Assembly: GCF_000495435.3 (NCBI RefSeq) | Contig: NZ_AXUN02000203.1 | Coordinates: forward strand, 1-64,000 | Direction: 5' to 3' | Length of the DNA stretch: 64,000 bases | Origin: Youngiibacter fragilis 232.1 | GTDB lineage: Bacteria > Bacillota > Clostridia > Clostridiales > Clostridiaceae | Shown: positions 1-8,810 of the stretch, piece by piece | How the letters are laid out: each line of letters opens with the position of its first letter | How positions within the stretch are numbered: the first letter of the stretch is position 1 | Made by a program: the position numbers and the translations under genes | The notes under the pieces: generated by a model | Databases searched by the model: none | What the model was told of the DNA's origin: nothing | What the model saw: the letters and a program-made list of their open reading frames with translations, nothing else

Positions 1-758
1 CACTTAAAACAGCGAAGCGCCGAATTTCAATTTCTGAATACAGGAATAATATCATTTTAAAAGGTGGTATGCTTATTGCTTCAGTCGTCGGTATAGAATC
101 CAGATTGACCATGGTCATGGATGCAACCATTAGAGGATTTGAACTGTCTGAAGAGAATCTATCTATAGTTCTGAAGGATATACTTGAGATTCCCATTGAA
201 GACGGCGTGACTATGACACTTGGTAAACTAGAAGTTATACGGGAAGAAGCTGAATATCCAGGAATTCGAGTTTCGATTGATGCTAAGTTTGACAAGACCC
301 GGCAGACCATGAAACTCGATATTTCAACAGGCGATATTATTACACCAGATGCAATAGAATATGACTTCAAGCTGCTTCTTGAAGACCGTAAAATTAAGAT
401 TTTTGCATATAGTCTGGAGACAGTGTTTGCCGAGAAAATGGAGACAATCCTTTCAATGGGCACTACTACAACTAGAATGAGGGATTATTATGACATCCAT
501 ACCTTGTCCTTATTGCATGGTAACAATCTTAATGAAGAGATGCTGAAAAAGGCTTTCCAGACAACTTCCTCACATAGAGGAAGTTTGGGTGTGCTGCTCG
601 AAAATAGCAATCATTATATCAAAATGATTAATGAATCGGATGTGCTCAAGGTACTTTGGGGGCAATATCAGTCAAAATATGTATATGCATCTGAAATTGG
701 TTGGCCTGATGTGATGAACAGCGTAAAATCGGTACATGATATCATCACTCATTCTTGA
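1..758 (+). CDS. AbiEii-type nucleotidyltransferase toxin, 5' end outside window
   Basis: This is a DUF1814/AbiEii family protein, the toxin half of type IV toxin-antitoxin (abortive infection) pairs. The frame is already open at base 3. The residues before the first internal Met (base 69), ending NNIILKGGML, match the family's conserved ILKGG(M/L)L motif, so the true start lies left of the window. Other family signatures are the run EAEYPGIRVS, DISTGDIITP, and the C-terminal AEKMETILSMGT...MRDYYDI block. The usual catalytic segment RxTMDMDATI reads R-L-T-M-V-M-D-A-T-I here. The first metal-binding Asp is therefore Val (codon GTC at 114-116), one base from GAC, which may inactivate the toxin. 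The antitoxin AbiEi, if present, is off-window. Family call is confident; activity is doubtful. Confidence 0.85.
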   Translation, partial: LKTAKRRISISEYRNNIILKGGMLIASVVGIESRLTMVMDATIRGFELSEENLSIVLKDILEIPIEDGVTMTLGKLEVIREEAEYPGIRVSIDAKFDKTRQTMKLDISTGDIITPDAIEYDFKLLLEDRKIKIFAYSLETVFAEKMETILSMGTTTTRMRDYYDIHTLSLLHGNNLNEEMLKKAFQTTSSHRGSLGVLLENSNHYIKMINESDVLKVLWGQYQSKYVYASEIGWPDVMNSVKSVHDIITHS

Positions 759-806
759 CATTAAAGCTAACATCGAAAATTATTTTAGCACGAATGTCAA
801 AAATAA

Positions 807-848
807 AAATGGCCGCAGGGACATCTTAGGACTGTCCTGCGGCCATTT
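807..848 (-). terminator. Terminator after ddl
   Basis: A perfect GC-rich hairpin has arms at 807-823 and 833-848, with GGCCGCAGG pairing to CCTGCGGCC. On the minus strand it is followed by a T-rich stretch, so it ends the queG-to-ddl run. On the plus strand the tail is weaker, but it may also stop transcription from the AbiEii gene. Confidence 0.85.
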
Positions 849-858
849 CCTATTACAT

Positions 859-1770
859 CTATCCCCTGACCTTCAGCGAGATATCTATTATCCTTGTTAT
901 CAGGTCCTTGTAGCTAAGGCCGATGCCCTTTGCGCTCTTCGGGAAAAGCGAGGTCTTTGTCATTCCCGGAAGAGTATTTAGCTCCAGGAGGTAAGGCTTT
1001 CCATCGTTAAGGATGAAGTCTACCCTGGCATATACCGAGCACTTCAGTGCCTCATATGATACTTTGGCAAGTGAGTTGACCTCGTTCTTAAGCTCTTCTG
1101 GAAGCTCTATTATCTCCTCTATGGCTCCGCCTTCCTCGTATTTTGAGGTGAAGTCGAAGAATCCGCCCTTCTGAGGCTTTATCATGAGTGTAGGAAGCAC
1201 TTCTCCGTCAAGGACAGGGACAGTGATCTCATCACCCTTCAGGAATCTTTCTATCATGACTTCGGTGTCGTACTTGAGCGCTTCCTCAAGTCCTTTCCTT
1301 GCCTCTTCGTAGCCATCGCAGATGAATGTGGCTACGGATGAGCCTCCGCTGTTGGGCTTGACAACTACCCTTGCTCCAAGCTCCGCCATGGATTCCCTGG
1401 TAAAGTCCTCCAATGACCTCGCTATCATCCAGTCAGCCGTCCTTACGCCCTTCTGCCTGAGGACTGTCTTTGCGATATCCTTGTCCATGCACATTGAGCT
1501 CGCAAGCACTCCGCAGCCTGAATAGGGGACTCCAAGGGCTTCAAGCACAGCCTGGACTGTTCCGTCCTCGCCGTACTTTCCGTGAAGTGCAAGAAGTGCA
1601 AAATCAAGCCCCTTCGCCTTCTCGAAAATGTCATCCCTTGAATCAAGCACTACCTCTACCGGGTCAAACCTTTCAGTATCAATGTTGGCAAGCATCTCCC
1701 TGCCTGACCTGAGTGAGATCTCCCTTTCACTGGATATCCCTCCCATAAGCACGCCTATCTTCATCTTCAT
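859..1770 (-). CDS. ddl: D-alanine--D-alanine ligase
   Basis: A cytoplasmic ATP-grasp ligase that joins two D-alanines for the peptidoglycan precursor. The 303-residue length is normal. The N-terminal motif IGVLMGGISSEREISL (residues 5-20) and HGKYGEDGTVQ (about 64-74) form the D-Ala pocket. The ATP-grasp core includes VKPNSGGSS, and the C-terminal ARVDFILNDG...LLELNTLPGMT supplies the Mg-binding acidic residues and the Asn. The ATG start has an AGGAGATG ribosome site. It overlaps the stop of the upstream PAP2 gene by four bases (ATGA), so the two are translationally coupled. It is the last gene of the run. Both products act in envelope assembly. Confidence 0.96.
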   Translation of the reverse strand: MKMKIGVLMGGISSEREISLRSGREMLANIDTERFDPVEVVLDSRDDIFEKAKGLDFALLALHGKYGEDGTVQAVLEALGVPYSGCGVLASSMCMDKDIAKTVLRQKGVRTADWMIARSLEDFTRESMAELGARVVVKPNSGGSSVATFICDGYEEARKGLEEALKYDTEVMIERFLKGDEITVPVLDGEVLPTLMIKPQKGGFFDFTSKYEEGGAIEEIIELPEELKNEVNSLAKVSYEALKCSVYARVDFILNDGKPYLLELNTLPGMTKTSLFPKSAKGIGLSYKDLITRIIDISLKVRG

Positions 1771-2414
1771 ATGTTCATCTCCTGTAAATTGGTTATTCTG
1801 TCAAAAATCCAGTCGGAAAACTTTATCGATGCAGTGCCGTATATTATGCCTCCCAGTATGTCGAGGACTACATGCTGCCTTATAAGCACCGTAGATACTA
1901 TTATAAGCACCGAAACTATTATTGAAAAGACTTTCCAGCCTTTCGAATATACATGGCTCCTTATGACCGCAGCGCAGACCACGAAGGTAACCAGCACATG
2001 GATCGACGGAAAACAGTTGTATGGTTTGTCATACCCATAGGTGAGCCTTATGAGGTACAGGAATATCCCTTCTCCCGAGACATCAGGCCTTGTGACCGTC
2101 GACTGGAAGAAGTAGAAGGTCACGTATGAGGACAGATAGCCGATATCCAGTGCAAGGGCCGCCCTCTTGAACGTGTTCCAGTCATGGAAAAAAAGTATGA
2201 GCCCGAAAACTATTATGAAAGGATACCAGATGTCATAGAAGATTATGAAGGATGGCATGAATGGAAGCATCCTGTCAAGTCCTGTTGAAAGGTCCAGGAC
2301 GTTTTCCGTCGGGTTGTTGAATAGAAAATACAAACTCGCTGAAGCGACCACAGAGAGGAGCAATAGCACCCTACCCCATGTGATCCCGTATTTTACTGTG
2401 CTTTGCCTTACCAT
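1767..2414 (-). CDS. PAP2-superfamily membrane phosphatase
   Basis: A 215-residue integral membrane protein with about five or six hydrophobic helices. The PAP2 (phosphatidic acid phosphatase / inositolphosphotransferase-like) core is visible late in the protein as CFPSIHV (about 134-140). It is followed near 180-190 by IRQHVVLDILGG, giving the catalytic PSxH His and the second RxxHxxxD-type His and Asp. It probably dephosphorylates a lipid phosphate such as phosphatidate, undecaprenyl diphosphate or phosphatidylglycerophosphate; the substrate cannot be read from sequence. The start has GGAGG seven bases upstream. It lies between a sensor kinase and ddl and overlaps ddl, so a role in recycling envelope lipid carriers is plausible but inferred. 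Confidence 0.82.
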   Translation of the reverse strand: MVRQSTVKYGITWGRVLLLLSVVASASLYFLFNNPTENVLDLSTGLDRMLPFMPSFIIFYDIWYPFIIVFGLILFFHDWNTFKRAALALDIGYLSSYVTFYFFQSTVTRPDVSGEGIFLYLIRLTYGYDKPYNCFPSIHVLVTFVVCAAVIRSHVYSKGWKVFSIIVSVLIIVSTVLIRQHVVLDILGGIIYGTASIKFSDWIFDRITNLQEMNI

Positions 2415-2430
2415 ATGCTGTCCTCCAAAA

Positions 2431-4743
2431 TCATAAGTCTGATAGCTCGATCGCTACCCTCTCTCTGCTTATCTCATAGCTTTCCGGGCCATCACCGTCG
2501 TCATCAGCCTGGACATCCGGCAGTATGACTGAGAAATCCGAGCCCTTCTCAAGCTCGCTCATTACCTCGCAGCGTCCACCCATGATGTCAACAAGCTTGT
2601 CTACTATCGAAAGTCCGATTCCTGTGCCTTCATGGTCCCTTGTTGTCGATTTGTTCACCTGTATGAACCTGTCGAATATATCTTTCAACTTGTCCTGGGG
2701 GATACCTATTCCTGTATCGCTTACGCTTATCCTCACCTCATCGTCCTGCTCGGAAATCATGACCTTTATCTCACCACCTGGCGGTGTGAACTTTATCGCG
2801 TTAGACAGGAGGTTCAGGATAACCCTTTCAAGGCTGTCCTTGTCCAGGGCTATGTGCTTCTCTTCGAATTCAGTGTCGAATACTAGTTCAATACCCCTGC
2901 TCGAGGCATAAGGAACAACCGATGTGACAGTATCTTCAACAAGCCTCACGACGTCCATGTTGACCAGCTTGATGTTGTAGAACTTGGCATCGAACTTGGT
3001 AGAGTCAAGGATGTTGTTGACAAGCTTCAGAAGCCTGTAGGAGTTCTGCCTTATTATAGACTTGTACTCATCCTGCTTCTCCTCGTTGTTCCTGTGGAGG
3101 TCCATTACCTCAAGTGCAGAGAATATCACGTTGATTGGCGTCCTGAGCTCATGGGATATGTTGGCGAAGAACTCGTTCTTTACCTTCTCATGCTCCTGGG
3201 CCTGATAGAGCCTCCTGAGGTTACCCTCGTTTTCAATCCTCAGCTCATCGAGCTTCTTGGCATTTGTGACATTCCTCAGGAAAACAAGGATCTGCTTTGC
3301 CTTGCCATCTACCTTGATCAGCCTGAAATTAGGCTCCACATAAGTGACCTTTCCGTTTTCGCCATATATCTTGTAGGTATCCAGCTTGATTATGTCGTCA
3401 GCATATATGGTCTTCGCCAGCTTTTCAAGGCTGAAGTTGCCCTGTGTCTCGAAAAGCTTCCTAGTGATGTCATCACCCAGGTTCCTTCTCTTTACCTCAT
3501 CAAACTCAGTGTATATGGCATCATTTGCCTCAAGGATCCTTCCGTTCTCTATGTCATAGACGAAAATGAAATCGGGGATAAGGTTGAAGAAAGACCTGTA
3601 CTTGTTCTCGGATTTCGCAAGGGATTCCTGCATCACCCTGAAGGATGTTACATCCTTTGCATTTATGCAGAACACATTCTCATCCTCTGAGGGTATGTAC
3701 ACGACATCAAGTTCAAGTATGTGCTGCTTTCCCTCCAGGTCTATCTGGATGCTTGATGAGTAGTTCTTCCTCTCCTTTATCCTCCTTGCCTTCTCAATGA
3801 GATAATCCCTGAGTTCAGCCTGAAGCTCCTTGCCTGAATTACCGAAGTAAGACCTGTATTTCGGGTTTGAATAGACTATCTCAAACCTATCGTTTACGAA
3901 TACCGATATAAGGTCGTTGTATTCCGCGGACTTGAAGAACATGAACAGGTTCTTCTTCAGGATATCTGACTTGTTTATGACCCTGTCCTTCTCCGCTATG
4001 CTTGCCATGAGAGTCACCAGAGTCGAAAGTATCGGAAGTGAAAAGGAGAATGTCTCAAAGACCTGTGCCGTTAGGTAATACGGAGCATATATCCTGTAGT
4101 AGAACATGCTGTAGTATACCTGTGAAAGGCTATAGAATATGGCACCTACCACAAACAATGAATTGAAGAGGTTCTGCTTCGTCTCCCTGGTGTTGTAGTA
4201 CATGAATCCAAAGATTGGAATGGTTGCGAGTATGCATGCTTCGATATATGGTGCGGCAGCCGATGTGTAGTATATCTCCTGTATGATCCCCATGCTTACA
4301 GCAAGGGTATTAAGCAGAAGTATAACCATTCCAATTGCGAAAAGAACCACAAATTCCCAGCTTTTAAGTGTCCGGTCAGTATTCTCCATTACAAGCATGA
4401 ACATGGAGAATATGATAAGAACCAGGAAAAGGCCTTTGAAATTGACGTTTATCTCCCTGTTTATTATGAACAGGTTATTGCCGTACTCAAGTATCCCTCC
4501 CCCGAAGAGAACCGCGGCAAGTACAAGCGAGTATTTCTTCCTCATGGCTATCGCATAGGTCAGGATGCACAGGGCAGATACCACGGAAAGCGTCAGCATT
4601 ATGACATCCAGGCTTTCGCTCTGTATCACCGGGAAAACTGCAAGATAAACATCCACCGCCTTCCTTATGCCAAGGGCAAGGAATGCGGAGGATATAAGAA
4701 CGAGCAGTGAATTTTTAATCTTTCTCTTTGCGTTCTCGCTCAT
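2431..4743 (-). CDS. Membrane-bound PAS sensor histidine kinase, orphan
   Basis: A sensor kinase of about 770 residues. The N-terminal ~270 residues carry seven or eight hydrophobic helices resembling MASE-type membrane sensors. Two PAS-like regions follow (about 270-380 and 385-500). Next is the HisKA dimerisation box FFANISHELRTPINV with the phosphoacceptor His. The HATPase domain shows N box NLLSNAIKF, G1 DTGIGIP and G2 GTGIGLSIV. I place the start at 4743 (MSENAKRK), eight bases after the nth stop. A longer reading back to 4842 would lie inside nth and lacks a ribosome site. The ribosome site here is weak (AAGAAAA), suggesting coupling to nth. No response regulator lies nearby, so its output partner is unknown. 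Confidence 0.9.
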   Translation of the reverse strand: MSENAKRKIKNSLLVLISSAFLALGIRKAVDVYLAVFPVIQSESLDVIMLTLSVVSALCILTYAIAMRKKYSLVLAAVLFGGGILEYGNNLFIINREINVNFKGLFLVLIIFSMFMLVMENTDRTLKSWEFVVLFAIGMVILLLNTLAVSMGIIQEIYYTSAAAPYIEACILATIPIFGFMYYNTRETKQNLFNSLFVVGAIFYSLSQVYYSMFYYRIYAPYYLTAQVFETFSFSLPILSTLVTLMASIAEKDRVINKSDILKKNLFMFFKSAEYNDLISVFVNDRFEIVYSNPKYRSYFGNSGKELQAELRDYLIEKARRIKERKNYSSSIQIDLEGKQHILELDVVYIPSEDENVFCINAKDVTSFRVMQESLAKSENKYRSFFNLIPDFIFVYDIENGRILEANDAIYTEFDEVKRRNLGDDITRKLFETQGNFSLEKLAKTIYADDIIKLDTYKIYGENGKVTYVEPNFRLIKVDGKAKQILVFLRNVTNAKKLDELRIENEGNLRRLYQAQEHEKVKNEFFANISHELRTPINVIFSALEVMDLHRNNEEKQDEYKSIIRQNSYRLLKLVNNILDSTKFDAKFYNIKLVNMDVVRLVEDTVTSVVPYASSRGIELVFDTEFEEKHIALDKDSLERVILNLLSNAIKFTPPGGEIKVMISEQDDEVRISVSDTGIGIPQDKLKDIFDRFIQVNKSTTRDHEGTGIGLSIVDKLVDIMGGRCEVMSELEKGSDFSVILPDVQADDDGDGPESYEISRERVAIELSDL

Positions 4744-4751
4744 TTTTCTTG

Positions 4752-5396
4752 CTAAGAAGCAGAAATGCCTCCATTCTCCTTGTAGTAGTCGCAGTGAAGC
4801 CTCAGAGGACATTCGCTGCACAGTGGCTTCCGCGCATGGCACAGCCTTCTTCCATGGAATATCAGCATATGGTGAGCCTTTGTCCAGACATTCCTGTCCA
4901 GACTTTTCATTAGAGCTTCTTCAGTCTTTTCAGGGGTATCAGCCTTTGCCATGCCCAGTCTGTTTGAGACCCTGAACACGTGGGTGTCGACGGCTATGGC
5001 AGGTACGCCGAAGCAGTTCGACATGACTACATTTGCTGTCTTCCTCCCTACCCCCGGAAGCCTGGTAAGCTCCTCCATTGTCTTTGGAACCTCACCTCCA
5101 AACTCATCGCGAAGCATCCTGAAAAGTCCCATGAGGTTCTTTGCCTTGCTCTTATAAAGTCCGATAACCCTTATGTATTCCTCAAGCTCCTCCTGGGTTA
5201 TTTCCAGGAAGTCCTGAAGTGTTCCATATTCTCCGAAGAGGACGGATGTGACTTCATTGACCTTCTTGTCAGTGGTCTGTGAAGAGAGTACCGTAGCTAC
5301 AAGAAGCTGGAACGGAGTCCCGTGGTCAAGCTCACATCTCGCGTCAGGATAGGTCCTCTCAAGTATCTCCATGATCTCCCTGTTCTTCTTTTTCAT
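4752..5396 (-). CDS. nth: Endonuclease III (DNA glycosylase/AP lyase)
   Basis: A base-excision repair enzyme that removes oxidised pyrimidines and nicks abasic sites. The helix-hairpin-helix LPGVGRKTANVV (about 109-120) carries the catalytic Lys, and AVDTHVFRV supplies the catalytic Asp. The C-terminus holds the [4Fe-4S] loop with spacing Cys-x6-Cys-x2-Cys-x5-Cys (CHARKPLCSECPLRLHC). The 214-residue length is typical. It sits 19 bases after plsC in the same run and eight bases before the sensor kinase. Placement of nth with unrelated envelope genes looks like an operon of convenience. Confidence 0.97.
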   Translation of the reverse strand: MKKKNREIMEILERTYPDARCELDHGTPFQLLVATVLSSQTTDKKVNEVTSVLFGEYGTLQDFLEITQEELEEYIRVIGLYKSKAKNLMGLFRMLRDEFGGEVPKTMEELTRLPGVGRKTANVVMSNCFGVPAIAVDTHVFRVSNRLGMAKADTPEKTEEALMKSLDRNVWTKAHHMLIFHGRRLCHARKPLCSECPLRLHCDYYKENGGISAS

Positions 5397-5415
5397 CCGG
5401 TAAATATCCCTCTCA

Positions 5416-6117
5416 TCAGGCGTAGATTCCCCTGTATTCCCTGGGCAGCATGCTGGCGATGCTTATCATGATCGCATCCATGGAGCGCTTCTCGAAGTCT
5501 TCCTTTGATTCATCCTCCAGCTTCAATGGAAGATTGAACGGTTTGCCGATCGTCAGGCTTATGTTCCCCTTGTGGACCTTCTCAGCCCCCATTTCACCCT
5601 CCTGATTTATCGGAAGTACCTTGTCTGTTCCGGTCAGGGCCATGGGCACTATCGGAACCCCAGAAAGCCTTGCAATGAGAAGTATCCCTCTCTTCCCTTC
5701 CTGAAGCGAATATGACCTTGACCTGGTCCCCTCAGGGAAGATCATGATTGATTCGCCTGACTTCAGGTGACCGAGTATTGCCTTCATCGCTTCCTTGTCG
5801 GGTGAATTCGGCTTTATGTCAACACTCTTGAAAAGGTTCTTGAACAGTGATGTCAGTGACACATTGTCGAGCTTCATCCCTGCTACAAAGTAAGGATCCT
5901 GTCTCTTCAGCACCCGCCTGATAACAGGACCATCCAGGTTAGAAAGATGGTTGCAGACGAATATTGCCGGCACACCGGGTTCAGGAAGGTTCTCAGCTCC
6001 GTTTACCTTGATCGGTGCTACCCTCGTGAATACGTAATCCAGCACTTTCTCTGCAGCAAATTTCTGGACCTTCGGCGGAAGAACCATCGCAGTCTTAAGT
6101 AGTAAATTTCTGAACAT
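5416..6117 (-). CDS. plsC: 1-acyl-sn-glycerol-3-phosphate acyltransferase
   Basis: Transfers an acyl chain to lysophosphatidate to make phosphatidate, the precursor of the membrane phospholipids. The PlsC/LPLAT motifs are present: NHLSNLD (the HX4D-type catalytic box, about residue 60-66) and FPEGTRSRS (about 136-144, phosphate binding), followed by VPIVPMAL. The N-terminus is hydrophobic and amphipathic, as expected for a membrane-associated enzyme. Several in-frame starts exist. The ATG at 6117 has GAGGGG seven bases upstream and gives MFRNLLLKT, so I chose it over the TTG at 6141 or the ATG at 6123. It follows queG closely and precedes nth. It shares a pathway with pssA further right in the window. 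Confidence 0.93.
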   Translation of the reverse strand: MFRNLLLKTAMVLPPKVQKFAAEKVLDYVFTRVAPIKVNGAENLPEPGVPAIFVCNHLSNLDGPVIRRVLKRQDPYFVAGMKLDNVSLTSLFKNLFKSVDIKPNSPDKEAMKAILGHLKSGESIMIFPEGTRSRSYSLQEGKRGILLIARLSGVPIVPMALTGTDKVLPINQEGEMGAEKVHKGNISLTIGKPFNLPLKLEDESKEDFEKRSMDAIMISIASMLPREYRGIYA

Positions 6118-6141
6118 ATGCATACCCCTCATATATATCAA

Positions 6142-7122
6142 TTATAAATTATATCTCTTTAAAAGTCTTTCCCTCATATCCTTCAGATACTCGGTATCAG
6201 CATATTCCTCACGGATCTCCATCCCCTTCGAAGCCAGTGCGATCATGGCATTCCTTTTAAGGAGCTTCTTGCCTCTCCAGCCTGATGATGTTTCCCTGTA
6301 CTTGTTGAATGTCTTATTGTCCATGGCCATGATCTCGTTAAGGTCAGGGTCCCTCATGTAAGGAAGCGGCTGGAACAGGGAAACATGTGACCTCTCAGCG
6401 AACTTGTTCAGCGGGCATACCCTCTGGCATGTATCACAGCCGAAAAGCCTTCCCCTGAACAGGTCAATGTCCTCATCCTTAACCTTCTTGTCCTGGGTTA
6501 TGTAAGACATGCACCTGCTTGTGTCATAGTATTCTCCATGAAGTATGGAGGTCGGACATGCCCTCTGGCAGATATCACATTCTCCGCATATCGTGTGTTT
6601 CAAGGCATCCTCAGGATCCCTTTCATCTGCTTCTGTCTCCCAGTCTGTAAGTATCTCACCAAGGAACACATAAGATCCGTATTTCCTTGTTATAAGCAGG
6701 TGGTTCCTGCCAATGGAGCCTGTCCCTGCCATATGTGCAATAAGCCTTTCAGGCAGGGCGTTATCATCACAGAACACCTCTGACCTGAAGCCATTGGCTG
6801 AAAGGACAGCTGAAACCTCCGAGAGCATACCCCTTACTACTGCATGATAATCCTTTCCCTGGGAATAAAGCGAAAAGTATGCCCCTTTCGATATATAAGA
6901 ATCATAGTAGTAAGGAATGGCAAGGCTTATGACCGTCCTTACCCATGGCATCCCTAAAGTGAGGTCGGTCCTCAAATCAGCATCTGATTCCTCGAAGGTG
7001 GTTGATAGCTTCCTCTTCTCACGTTCGAGGAAGTATTCCCTGGAGCCTTCAAGCCTTCTCGCCTTTACAAAGCCATAATGCTCGATTCCAAGCTTCCTTA
7101 TCCTGTCATGGAGTTCCTTCAT
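6142..7122 (-). CDS. queG: Epoxyqueuosine reductase (short form)
   Basis: The last step of queuosine synthesis, reducing epoxyqueuosine to queuosine at the wobble base of tRNA with GUN anticodons. It is cobalamin-dependent and carries two [4Fe-4S] clusters. Both ferredoxin-like cluster motifs are visible: CGECDICQRACPTSI (about 177-191) and FGCDTCQRVCPLNK (about 226-239), with CMSYITQDKK between. The N-terminal DUF1730 region has the family pattern TGSIGRNHLLIT. At 326 residues it is shorter than the ~380-residue proteobacterial type because the C-terminal HEAT-repeat tail is reduced. GGGAGGTG lies just upstream of the ATG. It is the first gene of the minus-strand run reaching to ddl. Confidence 0.93.
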   Translation of the reverse strand: MKELHDRIRKLGIEHYGFVKARRLEGSREYFLEREKRKLSTTFEESDADLRTDLTLGMPWVRTVISLAIPYYYDSYISKGAYFSLYSQGKDYHAVVRGMLSEVSAVLSANGFRSEVFCDDNALPERLIAHMAGTGSIGRNHLLITRKYGSYVFLGEILTDWETEADERDPEDALKHTICGECDICQRACPTSILHGEYYDTSRCMSYITQDKKVKDEDIDLFRGRLFGCDTCQRVCPLNKFAERSHVSLFQPLPYMRDPDLNEIMAMDNKTFNKYRETSSGWRGKKLLKRNAMIALASKGMEIREEYADTEYLKDMRERLLKRYNL

Positions 7123-7179
7123 TCCGCACCTCCCTGGTCGCTTACAACCATTATAACCAAAACCGCCTTAAAATGACAC

Positions 7180-7226
7180 AGTCCCGCCAAAGTAGGGGTA
7201 CGAAGGTACCTCAGCCAGGCGGGACT
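7180..7226 (-). terminator. Long interrupted hairpin after cysE
   Basis: A nine-base perfect outer stem (7180-7188 with 7218-7226) encloses a seven-base inner stem (7195-7201 with 7206-7212) with a GAAG loop. On the minus strand the sequence after the stem is GTGTCATTTT, so the T run is not immediate. I read it as the end of the cysK-cysE unit. It could instead be a structured element in the leader of queG. Confidence 0.55.
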
Positions 7227-7255
7227 TAAGTTCACGGGAATCACCCGGACCCACA

Positions 7256-7816
7256 TCATATGTAGTTGTAGTAGTATACCTTGAGGTTCGGGTCGTCCTT
7301 CTTCTTCTTTACGAGGATCTTAGCCGGGATTCCCACGGCTGTCGCTCCTTCAGGAACCTCATGGAGAACAACCGCATTCGAGCCTATCTTGGAATTGTCC
7401 CTGACCTTTATGGGACCCAGTACCTTGGCTCCGGCACCTATGATAACGTTGTTGCCTATGTCAGGATGCCTCTTCTTCTCAAGAGTGGATACTCCGCCAA
7501 GCGTAACCCCATGGTAGATCACACAGTCATCTCCGACGGTTGCTGTCTCCCCTATCACTACTCCCATCCCGTGGTCGATAAGCAGCCTCCTGCCTATCTT
7601 CGCACCGGGGTGGATCTCTATCCCGGTCAGGAACCTTGCTGTCTGGCTGAAGAGCCTCGCAAGGAAAAACCACCTGTTCCTATAGAGGCAATGGGCCATC
7701 CTGTGCCAGATTAGGGCATGTATGCACGGGTAAAGGAGAAGCACCTCAATGACGCTTCTCGCTGCCGGATCCTTCTTAACTATGTTCCTTGCATCCTCCA
7801 TGATGGACTTCAACAT
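7256..7816 (-). CDS. cysE: Serine O-acetyltransferase
   Basis: Acetylates L-serine with acetyl-CoA to give O-acetylserine, the substrate of CysK. The all-helical N-terminal part is followed by a left-handed beta-helix of hexapeptide repeats. The diagnostic run [18 protein letters not shown] (about 85-102) and [10 protein letters not shown] hold the catalytic His and Asp. The ATG at 7816 has GAGG eight bases upstream. An in-frame GTG at 7825 abuts that site and is less likely. At about 186 residues it is the short form lacking the long N-terminal domain of enterobacteria. It lies 31 bases downstream of cysK and is presumably cotranscribed. Confidence 0.95.
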   Translation of the reverse strand: MLKSIMEDARNIVKKDPAARSVIEVLLLYPCIHALIWHRMAHCLYRNRWFFLARLFSQTARFLTGIEIHPGAKIGRRLLIDHGMGVVIGETATVGDDCVIYHGVTLGGVSTLEKKRHPDIGNNVIIGAGAKVLGPIKVRDNSKIGSNAVVLHEVPEGATAVGIPAKILVKKKKDDPNLKVYYYNYI

Positions 7817-7847
7817 TTGTTTCACCCTCTAATGCAGGCTTTATGGT

Positions 7848-8762
7848 TTAGTCGTAAAGCCCCATGCTTATGTATTTTTCACCGCCGTCTGGAGCTACAG
7901 TGACAACCTTCCTGCCTTTTCCAAGCTTCCTTGCAACCTCAAGTGCTGCAAATATGTTAGCTCCGGAGGATATGCCGACAAGCACCCCTTCCTTCTGGGA
8001 AAACTCCCTGGCAGTCTGGAACGCATCCTCATCCCTAACCTGGATGACCTCGCTCACAACATTCCCCCTGTAGTTTTCAGGTACGAACCCTGCACCTATA
8101 CCCTGTATCTTGTGAGGACCTGCCTGTCCGCCTGAAATTACAGGTGAATTTGCAGGTTCCACCGCAACTATCTTTACACCAGTTCTTCTTTCAGCAATAT
8201 AGGCAGACACTCCAGATATAGTACCTCCTGTTCCGACTCCTGCAACGAATGCATCAAGGTCCGGAATATCGTCGAAGATCTCCTTTCCTGTAGTCCGGTA
8301 GTGCATCTCGGGATTGGCCGCATTTTCGAACTGCTGTGGAACGAAAGCGATATCCCCAAGGTCTGATTTCAGAAGCATCGCCTTCTCGATGGCTCCCTTC
8401 ATGCCCTTTGCACCTTCGGTCAGGACAAGCTCGGCACCATACGCCTTGATGAGGCTCCTTCTTTCAAGGCTCATCGTTTCAGGCATCACTATTACCACTC
8501 TGTAGCCCTTGGCCTTTCCTAGCATTGCAAGCGCTATACCGGTGTTCCCGCTGGTTGGCTCTATTATTATGGAGCCAGACTTGAGCTTTCCTTCCTTCTC
8601 CGCAGCCTCGATCATCCCCAATGCTGCCCTGTCCTTTATGCTTCCGCCCGGATTGTATTTCTCTAGCTTGACGTATACATCAGCCCTCTTACCGTCGTCA
8701 AAGGATGATACCTTCAGAAGAGGTGTACTTCCTACAAGCTCCATTACGCTTCCATATATCAT
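7848..8762 (-). CDS. cysK: Cysteine synthase A (O-acetylserine sulfhydrylase)
   Basis: A PLP enzyme making cysteine from O-acetylserine and sulfide. The PLP lysine lies in NPGGSIKDRAALGMI (about 37-51). The substrate loop is EPTSGNTGIALA (about 68-79). The phosphate-binding glycine loop is GVGTGGTISG, and ISSGANIFAAL lies near the C-terminus. The 304-residue length is standard. The start ATG at 8762 is preceded by AAAGGAAT. The gene has its own strong promoter with an inverted repeat just after the -10 box, and it leads cysE. This layout fits a sulfur- or cysteine-responsive unit. Confidence 0.96.
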   Translation of the reverse strand: MIYGSVMELVGSTPLLKVSSFDDGKRADVYVKLEKYNPGGSIKDRAALGMIEAAEKEGKLKSGSIIIEPTSGNTGIALAMLGKAKGYRVVIVMPETMSLERRSLIKAYGAELVLTEGAKGMKGAIEKAMLLKSDLGDIAFVPQQFENAANPEMHYRTTGKEIFDDIPDLDAFVAGVGTGGTISGVSAYIAERRTGVKIVAVEPANSPVISGGQAGPHKIQGIGAGFVPENYRGNVVSEVIQVRDEDAFQTAREFSQKEGVLVGISSGANIFAALEVARKLGKGRKVVTVAPDGGEKYISMGLYD

Positions 8763-8777
8763 GCCATTATTCCTTTC

Positions 8778-8789
8778 GGGTCATGACCC
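8778..8789. repeat. Perfect 12-bp palindrome in the cysK leader
   Basis: GGGTCATGACCC sits between the inferred cysK transcription start and the ribosome site. It could be a second protein-binding site or part of a leader hairpin. No function can be assigned from sequence. Confidence 0.5.
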
Positions 8790-8810
8790 AATTATTTCCT
8801 AGTAAAACAG

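Noticed and set aside
736-981. 81-residue plus-strand frame between the AbiEii gene and ddl
   Set aside because: It runs through the ddl terminator hairpin and antisense to ddl, has no ribosome site and shows no family features.
4744-4842. Longer N-terminus of the sensor kinase starting at 4842
   Set aside because: The extra 33 residues overlap nth in another frame and lack a ribosome site; the next Met gives a normal membrane-sensor start.
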